From Planctomycetota bacterium (lineage in GTDB: Bacteria > Planctomycetota > Phycisphaerae > Phycisphaerales > SM1A02), in NCBI GenBank assembly GCA_027618565.1, contig JAQCEQ010000001.1, forward strand, positions 62,001 through 126,000: 64,000 nucleotides of DNA, read 5' to 3'. Within the stretch, counting starts at the first letter, position 1; every line of letters begins with the position of its first letter. The translations under genes and the position numbers were made by a program. The notes beneath the pieces were generated by a model, which had not been told where the DNA came from, did not search any database, and saw only the letters and a program-made list of their open reading frames with translations. This document shows positions 35,760 to 44,202 of the stretch, piece after piece.

Positions 35760-37751
35760 TCAGGCGGCGGCCGGCGCGGATGTTGGTTCCAATGGTGGCA
35801 ACGGGGCGCCGATGGTGTCACAGAGGGCGCGCACGATGTCGTACTCGTCGTCGGAGACACGCTGGTCATTCGCAGCCACAGAGGCGCACGCCGCCAGGAG
35901 CCCATTGCGGTCTCGCTCATCCAGCGAGCGCAATTGTTCCGTGCACCTGGCCAGCCCTTCCAGCGACGCCTGTGCGTCGGTGGGAAGCCCGCCTCCGCCG
36001 ATGCGGAGCATCGACAATCCCGCGTTCAACGCGTGTGCGGCACCGTCCGGGTCCGAGCCCGCCTGGGCCAGAATTCCAAGGTAGGTCACCACCGGAGATC
36101 GAAGCGCCATAAGCCTGGTCGATCCCTTGCGCGCACGCTCAGTGGGCTGGAACATTGGCCACTCCACATGGGCGCGCAGCGCATTGAGCAGCGTCCACTC
36201 CGCGAGGGTGACCTTCCCGTCGCGGCGAACCAAGGACGCCAATGCACGGCGGAAGGGCTTGTATGACTCCACCGACATCTGCCGCAGCGCGGGCATCGCC
36301 AGGTCGGCGATCACCATGCGTGTGCGGCGACCGGTAGCGGCCAGCGGAGCTTCCAGGGACGGTGCGATGCGGGCAGCCTCGGCGTCAGCGGTGCCCATCC
36401 CCGCGAAGTCCTTCTCCGACGCGCCCAAGATCACATAGAAAATCGCGCGAGCACCAGCGGGTGTCCGGGCGGCGGTTCGGACCGCCTCGGGAATCGACGC
36501 GATGGACTTTGAAGCCCACGAGAGGCGATCCGCGGAAATCGACCCAACGCTGGCCATGGCCGCCACGAGCGGCGTGGTCGCGATGTCAGGGATACCCGGC
36601 AGCGTCGTGGCCGTTCGCGGCAGGCCAGGAATATGTGGCACGCTGGCGGTGGTTCGCGCGGCCCCAGGAGCACGCGCCGTGCCGGCAGCGGCAGCGGAGG
36701 CGGCGCGGGCGGCACTTCCGGCAGCGGGGCCACCATCGCCAATCTCAGCCATCACCGGAAGCGCCTCGATCTGGCGGATGCGCTCCTCCAGCGGCGGGTG
36801 CGTGCTGAACAGGGAGCCAACCGCGGAACAGAAAAAGTAGTGGCCGCATGTGGCCACCTTCGTGTTGGCGATGTCGGTCTTTCGCCAGCCACCGATCTTG
36901 CGAAGCGCGTTGGCAATGCCGCGGGGGTGCCGTGTGTATTGCACGGCGGAAGCGTCCGCCAGGAACTCGCGCTGCCGGCTAATCGCCGCCTGGATCATCT
37001 GGCCAAAGAAGGTCCCCACGAAGCCAAGAATCACCAGAAACACACCAAGAAGGATGATGCCTAACCCAATGGCGGCACCTTCCTTCTTCCGCCCGCCCGA
37101 GTGGGCCAGCGCTGGCCCGATGTAGCGGACCATGATCCACCCCACCACACCCAGCCCCATGATGCCGGCGATGCAGGCCGTGATGCGCTTGTTCATGCGC
37201 ATGTCGCCATTGAAGATGTGGCTGAATTCGTGGGCGATGACTCCCTGCAGTTCGTCTCGGTCAAACGACTCCAGCGCCTGCGATGTGATGCCGATGGCAG
37301 CATCGTCCGGCGTGTTGCCGGCCGCAAAAGCGTTGATCGCCTCGTCCGGGATGACGAAGACACGCGGCACGGCGCACCCGCTGGCAATCGACATCTCCTC
37401 CACCACATTGAGGAGTCGGCGCTCACCGGGATCCGTGGTGGCTGGATTCACCTCCACGCCGCCGAACATCTTCGCGATCGCCGCGCCGCCGCCGGACATC
37501 TGCCCCAGCTTCACCAGGCTGGAGAGGAGGACGATGATGGTGACGGGGAGGATCGACCACAGCACGACATCGGGATGGAAGGCGACTTCCGAGAATCGCT
37601 GCGACCCACCCTCGGAGAAGAGCATGACCCCGGCCACCACCACCCAGACCGAGACGCAGGTGCAGAGGTACCCCAAGACGAAGAGAATGACCAGCCGCCC
37701 GGTGGAGCGTCGTGCGCGGTCTTGGTGCTCGAAGAATTGTGTAGACACCAT
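35760..37751 (-). CDS. HtpX-like M48 metalloprotease with long C-terminal extension
   Basis: This membrane zinc protease probably degrades or processes misfolded membrane proteins. It has two N-terminal helices (about 17-45 and 63-82), the zinc motif HEFSH (174-178), two more helices after it (about 187-255), and the third-ligand region ISRQREFLADASAVQY. It is 663 residues; HtpX is usually about 290-350. The extra 300 residues include Ala-rich linkers and helical segments such as RRDGKVTLAEWTLLNAL that resemble TerB-like acidic helices. It is followed upstream by lemA, a common partner. Confidence 0.91.
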   Translation of the reverse strand: MVSTQFFEHQDRARRSTGRLVILFVLGYLCTCVSVWVVVAGVMLFSEGGSQRFSEVAFHPDVVLWSILPVTIIVLLSSLVKLGQMSGGGAAIAKMFGGVEVNPATTDPGERRLLNVVEEMSIASGCAVPRVFVIPDEAINAFAAGNTPDDAAIGITSQALESFDRDELQGVIAHEFSHIFNGDMRMNKRITACIAGIMGLGVVGWIMVRYIGPALAHSGGRKKEGAAIGLGIILLGVFLVILGFVGTFFGQMIQAAISRQREFLADASAVQYTRHPRGIANALRKIGGWRKTDIANTKVATCGHYFFCSAVGSLFSTHPPLEERIRQIEALPVMAEIGDGGPAAGSAARAASAAAAGTARAPGAARTTASVPHIPGLPRTATTLPGIPDIATTPLVAAMASVGSISADRLSWASKSIASIPEAVRTAARTPAGARAIFYVILGASEKDFAGMGTADAEAARIAPSLEAPLAATGRRTRMVIADLAMPALRQMSVESYKPFRRALASLVRRDGKVTLAEWTLLNALRAHVEWPMFQPTERARKGSTRLMALRSPVVTYLGILAQAGSDPDGAAHALNAGLSMLRIGGGGLPTDAQASLEGLARCTEQLRSLDERDRNGLLAACASVAANDQRVSDDEYDIVRALCDTIGAPLPPLEPTSAPAAA

Positions 37752-37785
37752 GCGAGGTCAGTCGCGCCCGCGAGTGGCGCCGAGG

Positions 37786-38409
37786 TCAGAACCGGACAGT
37801 GGGCGATGCGCGCTCGGCAGCATCGGCCTGGAAGGGAACCTGTTGCCTGAACCCAAACAGGCCCGCAAGCAGGTTGTTGGGGAAGACGACGATCATCTCA
37901 TTGAATCGCATGACCGCGTCGTTGAAAGCCTGGCGCGCGAAGGCGATGCGATTCTCAGTGCTGGAGAGTTCTTCCTGGACAGCCAGCATGTTCTGGTTGG
38001 CCTTGAGGTCGGGATACGCCTCGGCGACCGCGAGCAAGCGGCCAAGCGCACCATCCATTCCAGCCATGGCTCGGTCCAGTTCCGCTGCCGCGGCGGGGTC
38101 CGTGGGGCGCTGGAGCCTGGACTGGAGTCCCTGGACGGCGGCGTTCCGCGCGGCAATCACATTGGCCAGGGTCTCGCGCTCGTGCGCCATGTAGCCCTTG
38201 GCCACCTCGATCAGGTTGGGAATGAGGTCAAAGCGGCGCTTGAGCTGGACATCAATCTGCGCAAACGCATTGTCGCAGCGGACGCGAGCCCTCTGGATGC
38301 CGTTGTAGATGCCGATCACCACGAAGGCGAGGATGAGGACCACCGCGGCAATCACCCCCGCGATGACCAAGCCACCAACGGCAAAGAAGTGGATTCCTGC
38401 GGATGCCAT
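37786..38409 (-). CDS. LemA-family membrane protein
   Basis: This 207-residue protein has one N-terminal membrane helix (about 9-36) followed by the helical LemA domain (YNGIQRARVRCDNAFAQIDV, RRFDLIPNLIEVAKGY). LemA proteins frequently pair with M48 proteases, and here the M48 gene starts 34 nt downstream on the same strand. I chose the ATG at 38409; a longer frame would run into the divergent helicase gene. The function of the family is not settled; a role in membrane stress is commonly proposed. Confidence 0.92.
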   Translation of the reverse strand: MASAGIHFFAVGGLVIAGVIAAVVLILAFVVIGIYNGIQRARVRCDNAFAQIDVQLKRRFDLIPNLIEVAKGYMAHERETLANVIAARNAAVQGLQSRLQRPTDPAAAAELDRAMAGMDGALGRLLAVAEAYPDLKANQNMLAVQEELSSTENRIAFARQAFNDAVMRFNEMIVVFPNNLLAGLFGFRQQVPFQADAAERASPTVRF

Positions 38410-38462
38410 GGGGAAATCGTACCGGCACACCGCCACGCAGCACCCACCACTAGCCTTGCGCC

Positions 38463-39902
38463 GTGTCTCTCCATTCCCGACTCCACCCCATCCTGCTGTC
38501 GCGACTGGACCAGCGCGGCCTAACCTCGCCCACACCCATCCAGAAGGTCGCACTCGCGCCGGCCTTGGCGGGTCGAGACATCCTGGCCATCGCGCCGACA
38601 GGGACCGGGAAGACGCTGGCCTACCTGCTGCCGGTTCTTGATGCGATCCTTCGAGACAAGCCGGCTTCAGGCAGGGCGCCGTCGGCGGGTGATCGACTGC
38701 GCGGATTGGTGCTGTGCCCCACACGGGAGCTGGCGATGCAGGTGGCAGAGGAGGCGCGGTGGCTCACCAAGGGATCCGTGCTCGGGACGGGCGTGATCTA
38801 CGGAAAAACACCCGTCCGTCCACAGCGCGCCATGCTCGAAGAGGGAGTGGACTTGGTGGTGGGGACGCCCGGGCGCCTGCGCGACCTCATCGACGACGGC
38901 TCGCTGCACACACACGCCATCACGCAGGTGGTGATCGACGAGGCGGATCGCATGTGGGACATGGGATTCGCGCCGCAAGTGTCGTGGATCTTGGGCCGAC
39001 TTGGCACGGAGCGCCGGACGATCTGTTGCTCGGCCACGCTCCCGGCGCAGGTGGAAGGTGAACTCTCCGGCGCGCTGCGGGACCCGGTGCGCGTGGAGGC
39101 CGCCCCCCCTAACACGCTTGCCCACGCGGAGCCGGGCACGCACCGGCGGTACGACATCACGGATCGCCAGAAGCCATCGCTCCTGATGGAGTGCGTGGAG
39201 GGACAGGGCCGCAAGGGCGTGGCGATCTACTGCCGCACCCGACGGCGGGTGGTGTGGGTGGGAGAGGCGCTCGCACGACACGGACTGGCAGTGTCGATCC
39301 TCCACGGCGACATGTCGCAACGCGAGCGCACGCAATCGCTCCGGCTCTTTGAGCAAGGGCAGACGCGGGTCCTCGTCGCCACCGATGTGGCCTCGCGCGG
39401 GCTGCACATCGCGCGCATCAAGTGCGTCGTCAACTACGACGTCCCGCTCCTGCCCGAGGAGTTTGTGCATCGGGTGGGTCGAGCCGGCCACGGCGGCGGC
39501 GTGGCGGAGAGCCTCACCTTCGTCTCGCCCATCGACACGGACCGATGGGCGCGTGTGGAACGCCTGATCGAAGGCCGACTGGTGAAGTGCGAGGCACTTC
39601 CCAACGGGTTGGCCCGTTGGGGGCGAGATGTGTCCGGCACCGATGCACCTGACCCGGACCAGCGTGATGGCGAGAGGACGGTGCGCAAGGCGGGGGTCCA
39701 GAGCACGCGACCGCGGTTCAAGGATGGCCCACGAGTTGGCGGCGAGAGGCCGGGTCGCGCGAACCACGATGCCGGCAGGGATCGTGGTCGAACCTTTGGA
39801 GGCAAGGACACCAAGCCCGGCCGTGCCGCAAGAGCGCCGATTCAAGGCAATCCAGGCAAGGGCGTTCGCAAGCCCGGCAAGGGTTCAAGCACATCGAAGT
39901 AG
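38463..39902 (+). CDS. DEAD-box RNA helicase
   Basis: The 479-residue helicase unwinds RNA with ATP. Motifs in order: Q-motif region GLTSPTPIQ, Walker A APTGTGKT (44-51), TPGRL, DEAD (159-162), SAT in CCSATLP, and the C-terminal lobe with VATDVASRGLHI and HRVGRAGHGG. The last 85 residues or so are very rich in Arg, Lys and Gly, a typical RNA-binding tail. The start is GTG at 38463, only 53 nt from the divergent lemA start. It may act in ribosome assembly or mRNA decay; the sequence does not decide. Confidence 0.94.
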   Translation: MSLHSRLHPILLSRLDQRGLTSPTPIQKVALAPALAGRDILAIAPTGTGKTLAYLLPVLDAILRDKPASGRAPSAGDRLRGLVLCPTRELAMQVAEEARWLTKGSVLGTGVIYGKTPVRPQRAMLEEGVDLVVGTPGRLRDLIDDGSLHTHAITQVVIDEADRMWDMGFAPQVSWILGRLGTERRTICCSATLPAQVEGELSGALRDPVRVEAAPPNTLAHAEPGTHRRYDITDRQKPSLLMECVEGQGRKGVAIYCRTRRRVVWVGEALARHGLAVSILHGDMSQRERTQSLRLFEQGQTRVLVATDVASRGLHIARIKCVVNYDVPLLPEEFVHRVGRAGHGGGVAESLTFVSPIDTDRWARVERLIEGRLVKCEALPNGLARWGRDVSGTDAPDPDQRDGERTVRKAGVQSTRPRFKDGPRVGGERPGRANHDAGRDRGRTFGGKDTKPGRAARAPIQGNPGKGVRKPGKGSSTSK

Positions 39903-39923
39903 TTGTCCCCCACAGGCGCTCGC

Positions 39924-40172
39924 TCAGCCGCCGGGGATCGCAGGCAGTGCCCACTCAAGGACGGCCCAGATGCCCACACCGAGCAGCGCCATGACGACCA
40001 AGCTGGTAGTCGTCATCCCGACAACCTCACGCCAGTAGCGGGAGAGGTCCGCGCAGTGACACGCGCGGTGCACCATCGCGATTCCCAGGGTGAGCGGCAC
40101 GATGAGAAGCCACCACAACGGACCAAGGGTGCCGGATGGCTCCAGGAACGGAATCCAGGCAAGCCAAGTCAT
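39924..40172 (-). CDS. Small membrane protein (82 residues)
   Basis: Two hydrophobic helices are visible, at about residues 17-36 and 52-75, separated by a loop with His and Cys (HRACHCADLSRYW). The ATG at 40172 overlaps the stop of the upstream DUF6677-like gene by 4 nt (ATGA). I recognise the gene pair as typical of Phycisphaerae but know no function. The tight coupling suggests the two proteins work together in the membrane. Confidence 0.72.
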   Translation of the reverse strand: MTWLAWIPFLEPSGTLGPLWWLLIVPLTLGIAMVHRACHCADLSRYWREVVGMTTTSLVVMALLGVGIWAVLEWALPAIPGG

Positions 40173-40642
40173 CGTGTCGGCTCCTCAAACTCACGGGGGG
40201 GGCGCGTGACGGCATCCAGGATCACCACAAGATTCAGGAGCCCGGCGAGGGCGCAGTAGAGAGTCCCAATCTCGTTGGCGTAGGTGATTCCCTTGAGCGA
40301 ACTCACTCTGGGGTCCGGTCCGCGATTGACGGTGGAAGCGGGGGGGGTCGGGACCAGCTCGCCTACCGCTCCCGAGCGCAGGTAACTGTCGTTCACCCAA
40401 TCGGCGGCGAAGGCAATTGGACCCGTGCAGGCCTGGAGATAGAACCAAAGCCGATCCTCCTTGCGGTCCACGCAGTCCACGCCACCGATCAGGATCCCGC
40501 CCAGGAACAACCCCAGGACGCCAGCCATCGCCAGGAGTCCCCGTTTGAGGTGACCCAGCGATATCTGTCCGGCTCCGGGCAGCAGCAAACCCAGCACGGC
40601 GGCAGGGAGGTTCAGGGGATGGTCTTCGTCATTCGAGGACAT
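40169..40642 (-). CDS. DUF6677-like membrane protein
   Basis: This protein of about 157 residues begins after the ATG at 40642 (a GTG-type extension to 40675 is possible). It contains NLPAAVLGLLLPGAGQISLGHLKRG, a glycine-rich first helix like that of DUF6677/TM2-like proteins, then further helices near 40-60 and at the C-terminus. The LPGAGQ turn is characteristic of TM2-like domains. It is coupled to the small membrane protein downstream. No activity is predicted. Confidence 0.72.
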   Translation of the reverse strand: MSSNDEDHPLNLPAAVLGLLLPGAGQISLGHLKRGLLAMAGVLGLFLGGILIGGVDCVDRKEDRLWFYLQACTGPIAFAADWVNDSYLRSGAVGELVPTPPASTVNRGPDPRVSSLKGITYANEIGTLYCALAGLLNLVVILDAVTRPPREFEEPTR

Positions 40643-40732
40643 GCCGATGCCGTGGGTGGCGCGGGCAAGGTACACGAATCATTCCCCTACACTCCGGTCC
40701 CGGTTCCCAAGCCAGACACCAAGGCTCCTTCG

Positions 40733-41134
40733 ATGACCAAGCACAACGAGACCCCAAGCCCACAGGACGCGAAGAGCGATGGCGTGATCGACCGCCGCGG
40801 CGGCATCGACCGCCGCGACATCGAGCCCGCCAGTCCCACCAATCTGGAGCGACGCCGCGGACCGGGCCGACGCCTGACGGACTTCATCAAGACCGCCGAG
40901 GAAGGGGAGATGAATCGCGAGCAGTACATGTTCCTGCTGGCGATCGAGGCGTTCAAGCGCGTGAACCAGAAAGCCTTCCCGTCCTGGACGGATGTCTTGG
41001 AGGTGGTCCGAAAGCTGGGCTATCGGAAGACGATGCCCACAGAACTCAACTTGGGGAGCCGGGCGCAGGATTGGACCGAGCGCCCAGATGCCGACAGTGC
41101 CGTCAACAAGGAAGCTCAGGGTTCGGAGGAGTGA
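40733..41134 (+). CDS. Conserved hypothetical soluble protein (133 residues)
   Basis: The N-terminus is Asp/Arg-rich with repeated DRRGGIDRRD and RRRGPGRRL motifs, followed by a compact helical part (REQYMFLLAIEAFKRVNQKAFPSWTDVLEVVRKLGYRK) and a polar tail. I chose the ATG at 40733; the longer frame upstream is antisense to the membrane-protein gene. The basic N-terminus and helical core suggest nucleic-acid binding or a regulatory role, but I recognise no family. Confidence 0.65.
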   Translation: MTKHNETPSPQDAKSDGVIDRRGGIDRRDIEPASPTNLERRRGPGRRLTDFIKTAEEGEMNREQYMFLLAIEAFKRVNQKAFPSWTDVLEVVRKLGYRKTMPTELNLGSRAQDWTERPDADSAVNKEAQGSEE

Positions 41135-41195
41135 GCTGGGCTCGGCTCCCTGACGAAATCTGACCCCGGAACCCGGACTCCAAGGGGGTTTCCGC

Positions 41196-41456
41196 TCATT
41201 TCTTGAAGTGGTCGGCGTTGATCTGGATGTACTGGCGCCACTCCTCGGGAAGGTCATCCGCCGGGAAAATGGCATGAACCGGGCACTCGTCCACGCAGAG
41301 GCCGCAATCGATGCACGTGTCGGGGTCGATGAAGAGTTGAGTTGCGGCGGCGTGACCACCCGCGGACTTGATGGGGTGGATGCAGTCCACGGGGCAGACA
41401 TCGACGCAGGAGGCGTCCTTCGTCCCGATGCATGGTTCGGCAATGATGTGGGGCAT
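41196..41456 (-). CDS. fdxA: 7Fe-type ferredoxin
   Basis: This 86-residue electron carrier has eight cysteines (C9, C17, C21, C25, C48, C51, C54, C58). By comparison with Azotobacter ferredoxin I, C9, C17 and C58 would hold a 3Fe-4S cluster and C21, C48, C51 and C54 a 4Fe-4S cluster; the central CIDCGLCVDECP is typical. The C-terminus EEWRQYI also fits the FdxA group. It is a single gene on its own strand with no obvious redox partner nearby. Confidence 0.92.
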   Translation of the reverse strand: MPHIIAEPCIGTKDASCVDVCPVDCIHPIKSAGGHAAATQLFIDPDTCIDCGLCVDECPVHAIFPADDLPEEWRQYIQINADHFKK

Positions 41457-41511
41457 GGGGAAGGAAAGTCTATGGGAATGGGGATTCCCGCTCAGCGACA
41501 GGGTCCAGAAA

Positions 41512-41546
41512 CACCGCGAGCCGACCCAATGGGGCGGCTCGAGGTG
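41512..41546 (-). terminator. Intrinsic terminator of the Lys/Ala peptide gene
   Basis: On the minus strand CACC, CGAGCCG and CCC pair with GGG, CGGCTCG and GGTG across an ATT loop. This gives a hairpin of 14 pairs interrupted by single mismatches. It is followed by TTTCT. It begins 25 nt after the peptide stop, so the peptide gene appears to be its own transcription unit. Confidence 0.65.
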
Positions 41547-41570
41547 TCAATGCTGATGAACAGCGAAGGA

Positions 41571-41672
41571 CTACTTCCTCTTCTTCGCGGTCTTCTTCTT
41601 CGCAGCCTTCTTCTTCGCAGCCTTCTTGGCCGGCTTCTTAGCGGCCTTCTTTGCAGCCTTCTTCTTCGCCAT
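41571..41672 (-). CDS. 33-residue Lys/Ala-rich histone H1-like peptide
   Basis: The peptide is 18 Lys, 1 Arg, 11 Ala, and single Met, Pro and Thr, in AAKK/PAKKA-type repeats like the C-terminal tails of histone H1 and bacterial H1-like proteins. It should bind DNA or RNA non-specifically. The start is well supported: AAAGGAG at 41681-41687 with 8-nt spacing to the ATG. The mRNA leader can form a pseudoknot and a terminator follows, so this looks like a real, regulated gene in spite of its size. The coding DNA itself is a repeat of CTTCTTCGCAGC-like units, so length variation is likely. Confidence 0.72.
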   Translation of the reverse strand: MAKKKAAKKAAKKPAKKAAKKKAAKKKTAKKRK

Positions 41673-41690
41673 GAGAATGGCTCCTTTATG

Positions 41691-41736
41691 TGTTACGCAA
41701 GAGTCGGAGAGTTGCGGACCTGCGTAACGAGGTCCG
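41691..41736 (-). promoter_or_regulatory. H-type pseudoknot in the leader of the Lys/Ala peptide mRNA
   Basis: Read in the mRNA direction: stem 1 pairs CGGACC (41736-41731) with GGTCCG (41720-41715). The loop between them contains GTTACGCA (41728-41721), which is fully complementary to TGCGTAAC (41699-41692) downstream, giving an 8-bp stem 2. Loop 1 is 2 nt, the junction is 0 nt and loop 3 about 15 nt, all normal for an H-type pseudoknot. Stem 2 ends 4 nt before the AAAGGAG ribosome site. Formation would probably hinder initiation, suggesting translational control by the peptide or a small ligand. Confidence 0.55.
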
Positions 41737-41784
41737 AACTGACAATGTTGTAGCGTTATCGACCGACGGTTGGGAAGGGCTTCA

Positions 41785-41813
41785 CGAAAAAAAACACAAA
41801 GAATTTTTTTAAA
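41785..41813. promoter_or_regulatory. A/T-tract region between divergent peptide gene and dapB
   Basis: A run of eight A and a run of seven T lie within a 29-nt AT-rich stretch in otherwise GC-rich DNA, in the gap between the divergent Lys/Ala peptide gene and dapB. It probably marks the promoter region for one or both genes. I could not place clean -35/-10 boxes. Confidence 0.4.
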
Positions 41814-41847
41814 GTCTCGACGCCCCCAAGAGAGATCGACCCGAATC

Positions 41848-42600
41848 ATGCATGCGACCCAACCACGCAACACTCCAACTCCCCCACTGCGCGTGTTCCT
41901 CCAGGGAGCAACGGGCCGGATGGGAACTCAGGTTCGGTCCGCAATCGAACGCTCCAATGGAGCGGTGGTGCTCGTCGGGACTGGGTCAACGCAGGCGATT
42001 GTCGGAGGAGGCGCAGGTGGTGAGACGCCCGACGTGATCATCGATTTTTCCTCGGAGGTGGGTGCCGTGGCGGCCGCGGGGATCTCCCTAGCCCACCGGA
42101 CTCCGCTCCTGGTGGCCACCACCGGCCTGAGCGATGCCGCAAGATCCGAAGTGCTTGCGGTTGCGCTGGTTGCGCCTGTGATGCTGGCGCCAAACACCAG
42201 CCTTGGCGTGGCCGTCATGAGGCGGCTGGTGCGTGAAGCCGCGCGGTGCCTGCCACGGTTCTCCATCACCATCTCGGAGACGCACCACACGCGAAAGAGG
42301 GACCGGCCAAGCGGCACCGCACTGTCACTTGCCGAGGCGGCTCGTGAAGGGGGCAACCGGTCGCCATCGAGGGACGAGATCGAGGTGATCCGAGAGGGGG
42401 AGGTCATCGGCCACCATGAGGTCCATCTCACGGGATCGTTCGAGCGACTCTCGCTGGTCCACGACGCCCAGGATCGGGCCCTCTTCGCGGAAGGCGCGCT
42501 CCACCTGGCGGCGTGGCTGGTCAAACAGCCGCCTGGAGCGTGGACACCAGATGACTGGCTGGACAGCGGGGGGCATGGTCGCCTATCAACGACACCATGA
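41848..42600 (+). CDS. dapB: 4-hydroxy-tetrahydrodipicolinate reductase
   Basis: DapB reduces hydroxy-tetrahydrodipicolinate in the lysine/diaminopimelate pathway, supplying peptidoglycan precursors. It has the nucleotide-binding GATGRMG (20-26) and the active-site motif ETHHTRKRDRPSGTA, in which the catalytic His is H146 or H147 and the Lys is K150. At 250 residues it is slightly short compared with E. coli (273), mainly in the first domain. ATG at 41848 was chosen over longer frames that cover the AT-rich leader. It overlaps the following M16-like gene by 4 nt (ATGA). Confidence 0.93.
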   Translation: MHATQPRNTPTPPLRVFLQGATGRMGTQVRSAIERSNGAVVLVGTGSTQAIVGGGAGGETPDVIIDFSSEVGAVAAAGISLAHRTPLLVATTGLSDAARSEVLAVALVAPVMLAPNTSLGVAVMRRLVREAARCLPRFSITISETHHTRKRDRPSGTALSLAEAAREGGNRSPSRDEIEVIREGEVIGHHEVHLTGSFERLSLVHDAQDRALFAEGALHLAAWLVKQPPGAWTPDDWLDSGGHGRLSTTP

Positions 42601-43913
42601 CGACCGTCGCCAAGACTGCCGCCGGTTCCAGGCCCATTCTGGTGCGGAAGCTCCCGTGCGGCGCGACCGTGGCCATCGAGGAGAACAATTCGCTTCGGTC
42701 GTGCGCCATAGAGTTCTTGTTTCCCGGAGGGGCGGGGCGAGATCCGGTCGGCGCGCAGGGCGAAGGGGTCAGTGCGCTCCTGTCGGAACTAGTGCAACGA
42801 GGGGCAGGAAAACGGTCGTCGCGCGAGTTTGCGGATGCGCTGGAGATGATCGGTGCCAGCGCCTCGGCGGGGAGCCATAGCGACGCCACGGACCTCGGAG
42901 GTTCGTGCCTCAGTGAGCACGCGGCCGACCTGCTTGAGCTGCAGTTTGACATGGTTCGCCGCCCCTGGATCGCCGACGCCGAGGTGGAGCCCGCCCGGTC
43001 GCTGGCGCTGCAGGCGATTCGGTCGATCCAGGACTCGCCACCATCGATCGGCGGCTACGCATTGCGCACGCGGGTGATGCCGCCGCCGCTCAACCGGACC
43101 GGGCTTGGACACCCGGATGGGCTGGCGCGATGGGATGGATCATCCCTGCGCGAGTGGTGGGCCAAACACGTGGGTGGCCAGGGTGCCTCGATCACCGTGG
43201 CCGGTGGCGTCGATGCCGGAGCCATCCTGGACACCCTCTCCCGCCTGACCGACGGCTGGACGGGTCAAAGCGAGCACGCGCCGCTCGGCACGATCCCGCG
43301 ACGCGGGCGCCAGCACATCACCTACCCTGCCGCGCAGACGATCATGCTGCTGGGCCGGCCGAGCGCCACCACCAGCGACCCCAATCTCCTGGCGATAAAG
43401 GTCATCGTGCACATCATCGGTGGCAGTTCCAGCAGTCGCCTCTTCACGGAGGTGCGCGAGCGCCGCGGCCTCTGCTACGGGATTGGCATGAGCCAGCGAG
43501 CCGGCCTTCGCGCTGGAATGACCGTGGTGGAGGCGGCCAGCACGCCAGCCCGAGCACCGGAGACACTGGCGCGGATTCGCGAGGAGTTGGGCCGGGTGGG
43601 AGGTGGCGTCACCCGTGAGGAGTTTACGGTCGCGATGACGGGCTTCAAGACCGCGCTGGTATTCGCCGGCGAGAGCGCGGGGTCACGGGTGGGAAGCATG
43701 ATGTCCGACCTCATCCGCGGCATCGAGCCGCGTTCGCTGGCGATGATCGCCGCCGAAGTGGACGCACTAACGCTGGACGGCATCAACGAGGTGGCGGCGA
43801 GGCGCTTCGGCGAGGAGTGGCTCAATGAATTCTCGGTCACCACCGTCGGCCCCGAGGATCCCTTTGCCACGGGCGAACTGGGGTGGTCCGTTCCTATACT
43901 GGAGTCCCCATGA
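42597..43913 (+). CDS. M16-family protein without zinc motif (probable pseudo-peptidase)
   Basis: The 438-residue protein has the two-lobe M16 layout (GGAGRDPVGAQGEGVSALLSEL in the first lobe, IIGGSSSSRLFTEVRERRGLCYG in the second). Where the zinc motif HxxEH should be it reads ALLSE, so all three key residues are changed and it should not cleave peptides. M16 proteins often work as active/inactive heterodimers, and the active M16 at 32270-33490 is a possible partner. It is translationally coupled to dapB and to the small gene downstream (ATGA overlaps). There is no signal peptide. Confidence 0.88.
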   Translation: MTTVAKTAAGSRPILVRKLPCGATVAIEENNSLRSCAIEFLFPGGAGRDPVGAQGEGVSALLSELVQRGAGKRSSREFADALEMIGASASAGSHSDATDLGGSCLSEHAADLLELQFDMVRRPWIADAEVEPARSLALQAIRSIQDSPPSIGGYALRTRVMPPPLNRTGLGHPDGLARWDGSSLREWWAKHVGGQGASITVAGGVDAGAILDTLSRLTDGWTGQSEHAPLGTIPRRGRQHITYPAAQTIMLLGRPSATTSDPNLLAIKVIVHIIGGSSSSRLFTEVRERRGLCYGIGMSQRAGLRAGMTVVEAASTPARAPETLARIREELGRVGGGVTREEFTVAMTGFKTALVFAGESAGSRVGSMMSDLIRGIEPRSLAMIAAEVDALTLDGINEVAARRFGEEWLNEFSVTTVGPEDPFATGELGWSVPILESP

Positions 43914-44176
43914 CCGAGTTGCCCGGACATGCAGTGACCACCATCACCCCCGGTTCCCGGGTGCGCGTCACGCAGCAGTTCCCGCAAGTGGACCAGGTCT
44001 GGACCACCACCATCGAAGGCACGGTGATTCGATTCCGGCAGGCCAAGACAGGTGCGTGGTTTGCCCACGCGCACGACGATCAGCTCTGGCTGGATCGACT
44101 CGATCTGCGGAAGGAAGACGGCGAGATTGTGACGCTCAACCTGGATCGGTATTCGTCGATCGAACCGCTCGGGTGA
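43910..44176 (+). CDS. Small conserved hypothetical protein (88 residues)
   Basis: The start ATG at 43910 overlaps the stop of the M16-like gene by 4 nt. The protein has a compact beta-rich pattern: VTQQFPQVDQVWTTTIEGTVI, then WFAHAHDDQLWLDRLDLRKEDGE. This suggests an SH3-like or small barrel fold, with Trp and His on one side. I recognise it as a type of gene seen in Phycisphaerae but know no function. Coupling with dapB and the M16-like gene is the only clue. Confidence 0.68.
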   Translation: MTELPGHAVTTITPGSRVRVTQQFPQVDQVWTTTIEGTVIRFRQAKTGAWFAHAHDDQLWLDRLDLRKEDGEIVTLNLDRYSSIEPLG

Positions 44177-44202
44177 CTGGCACTCGCGGGGAGCCCCTGG
44201 AG

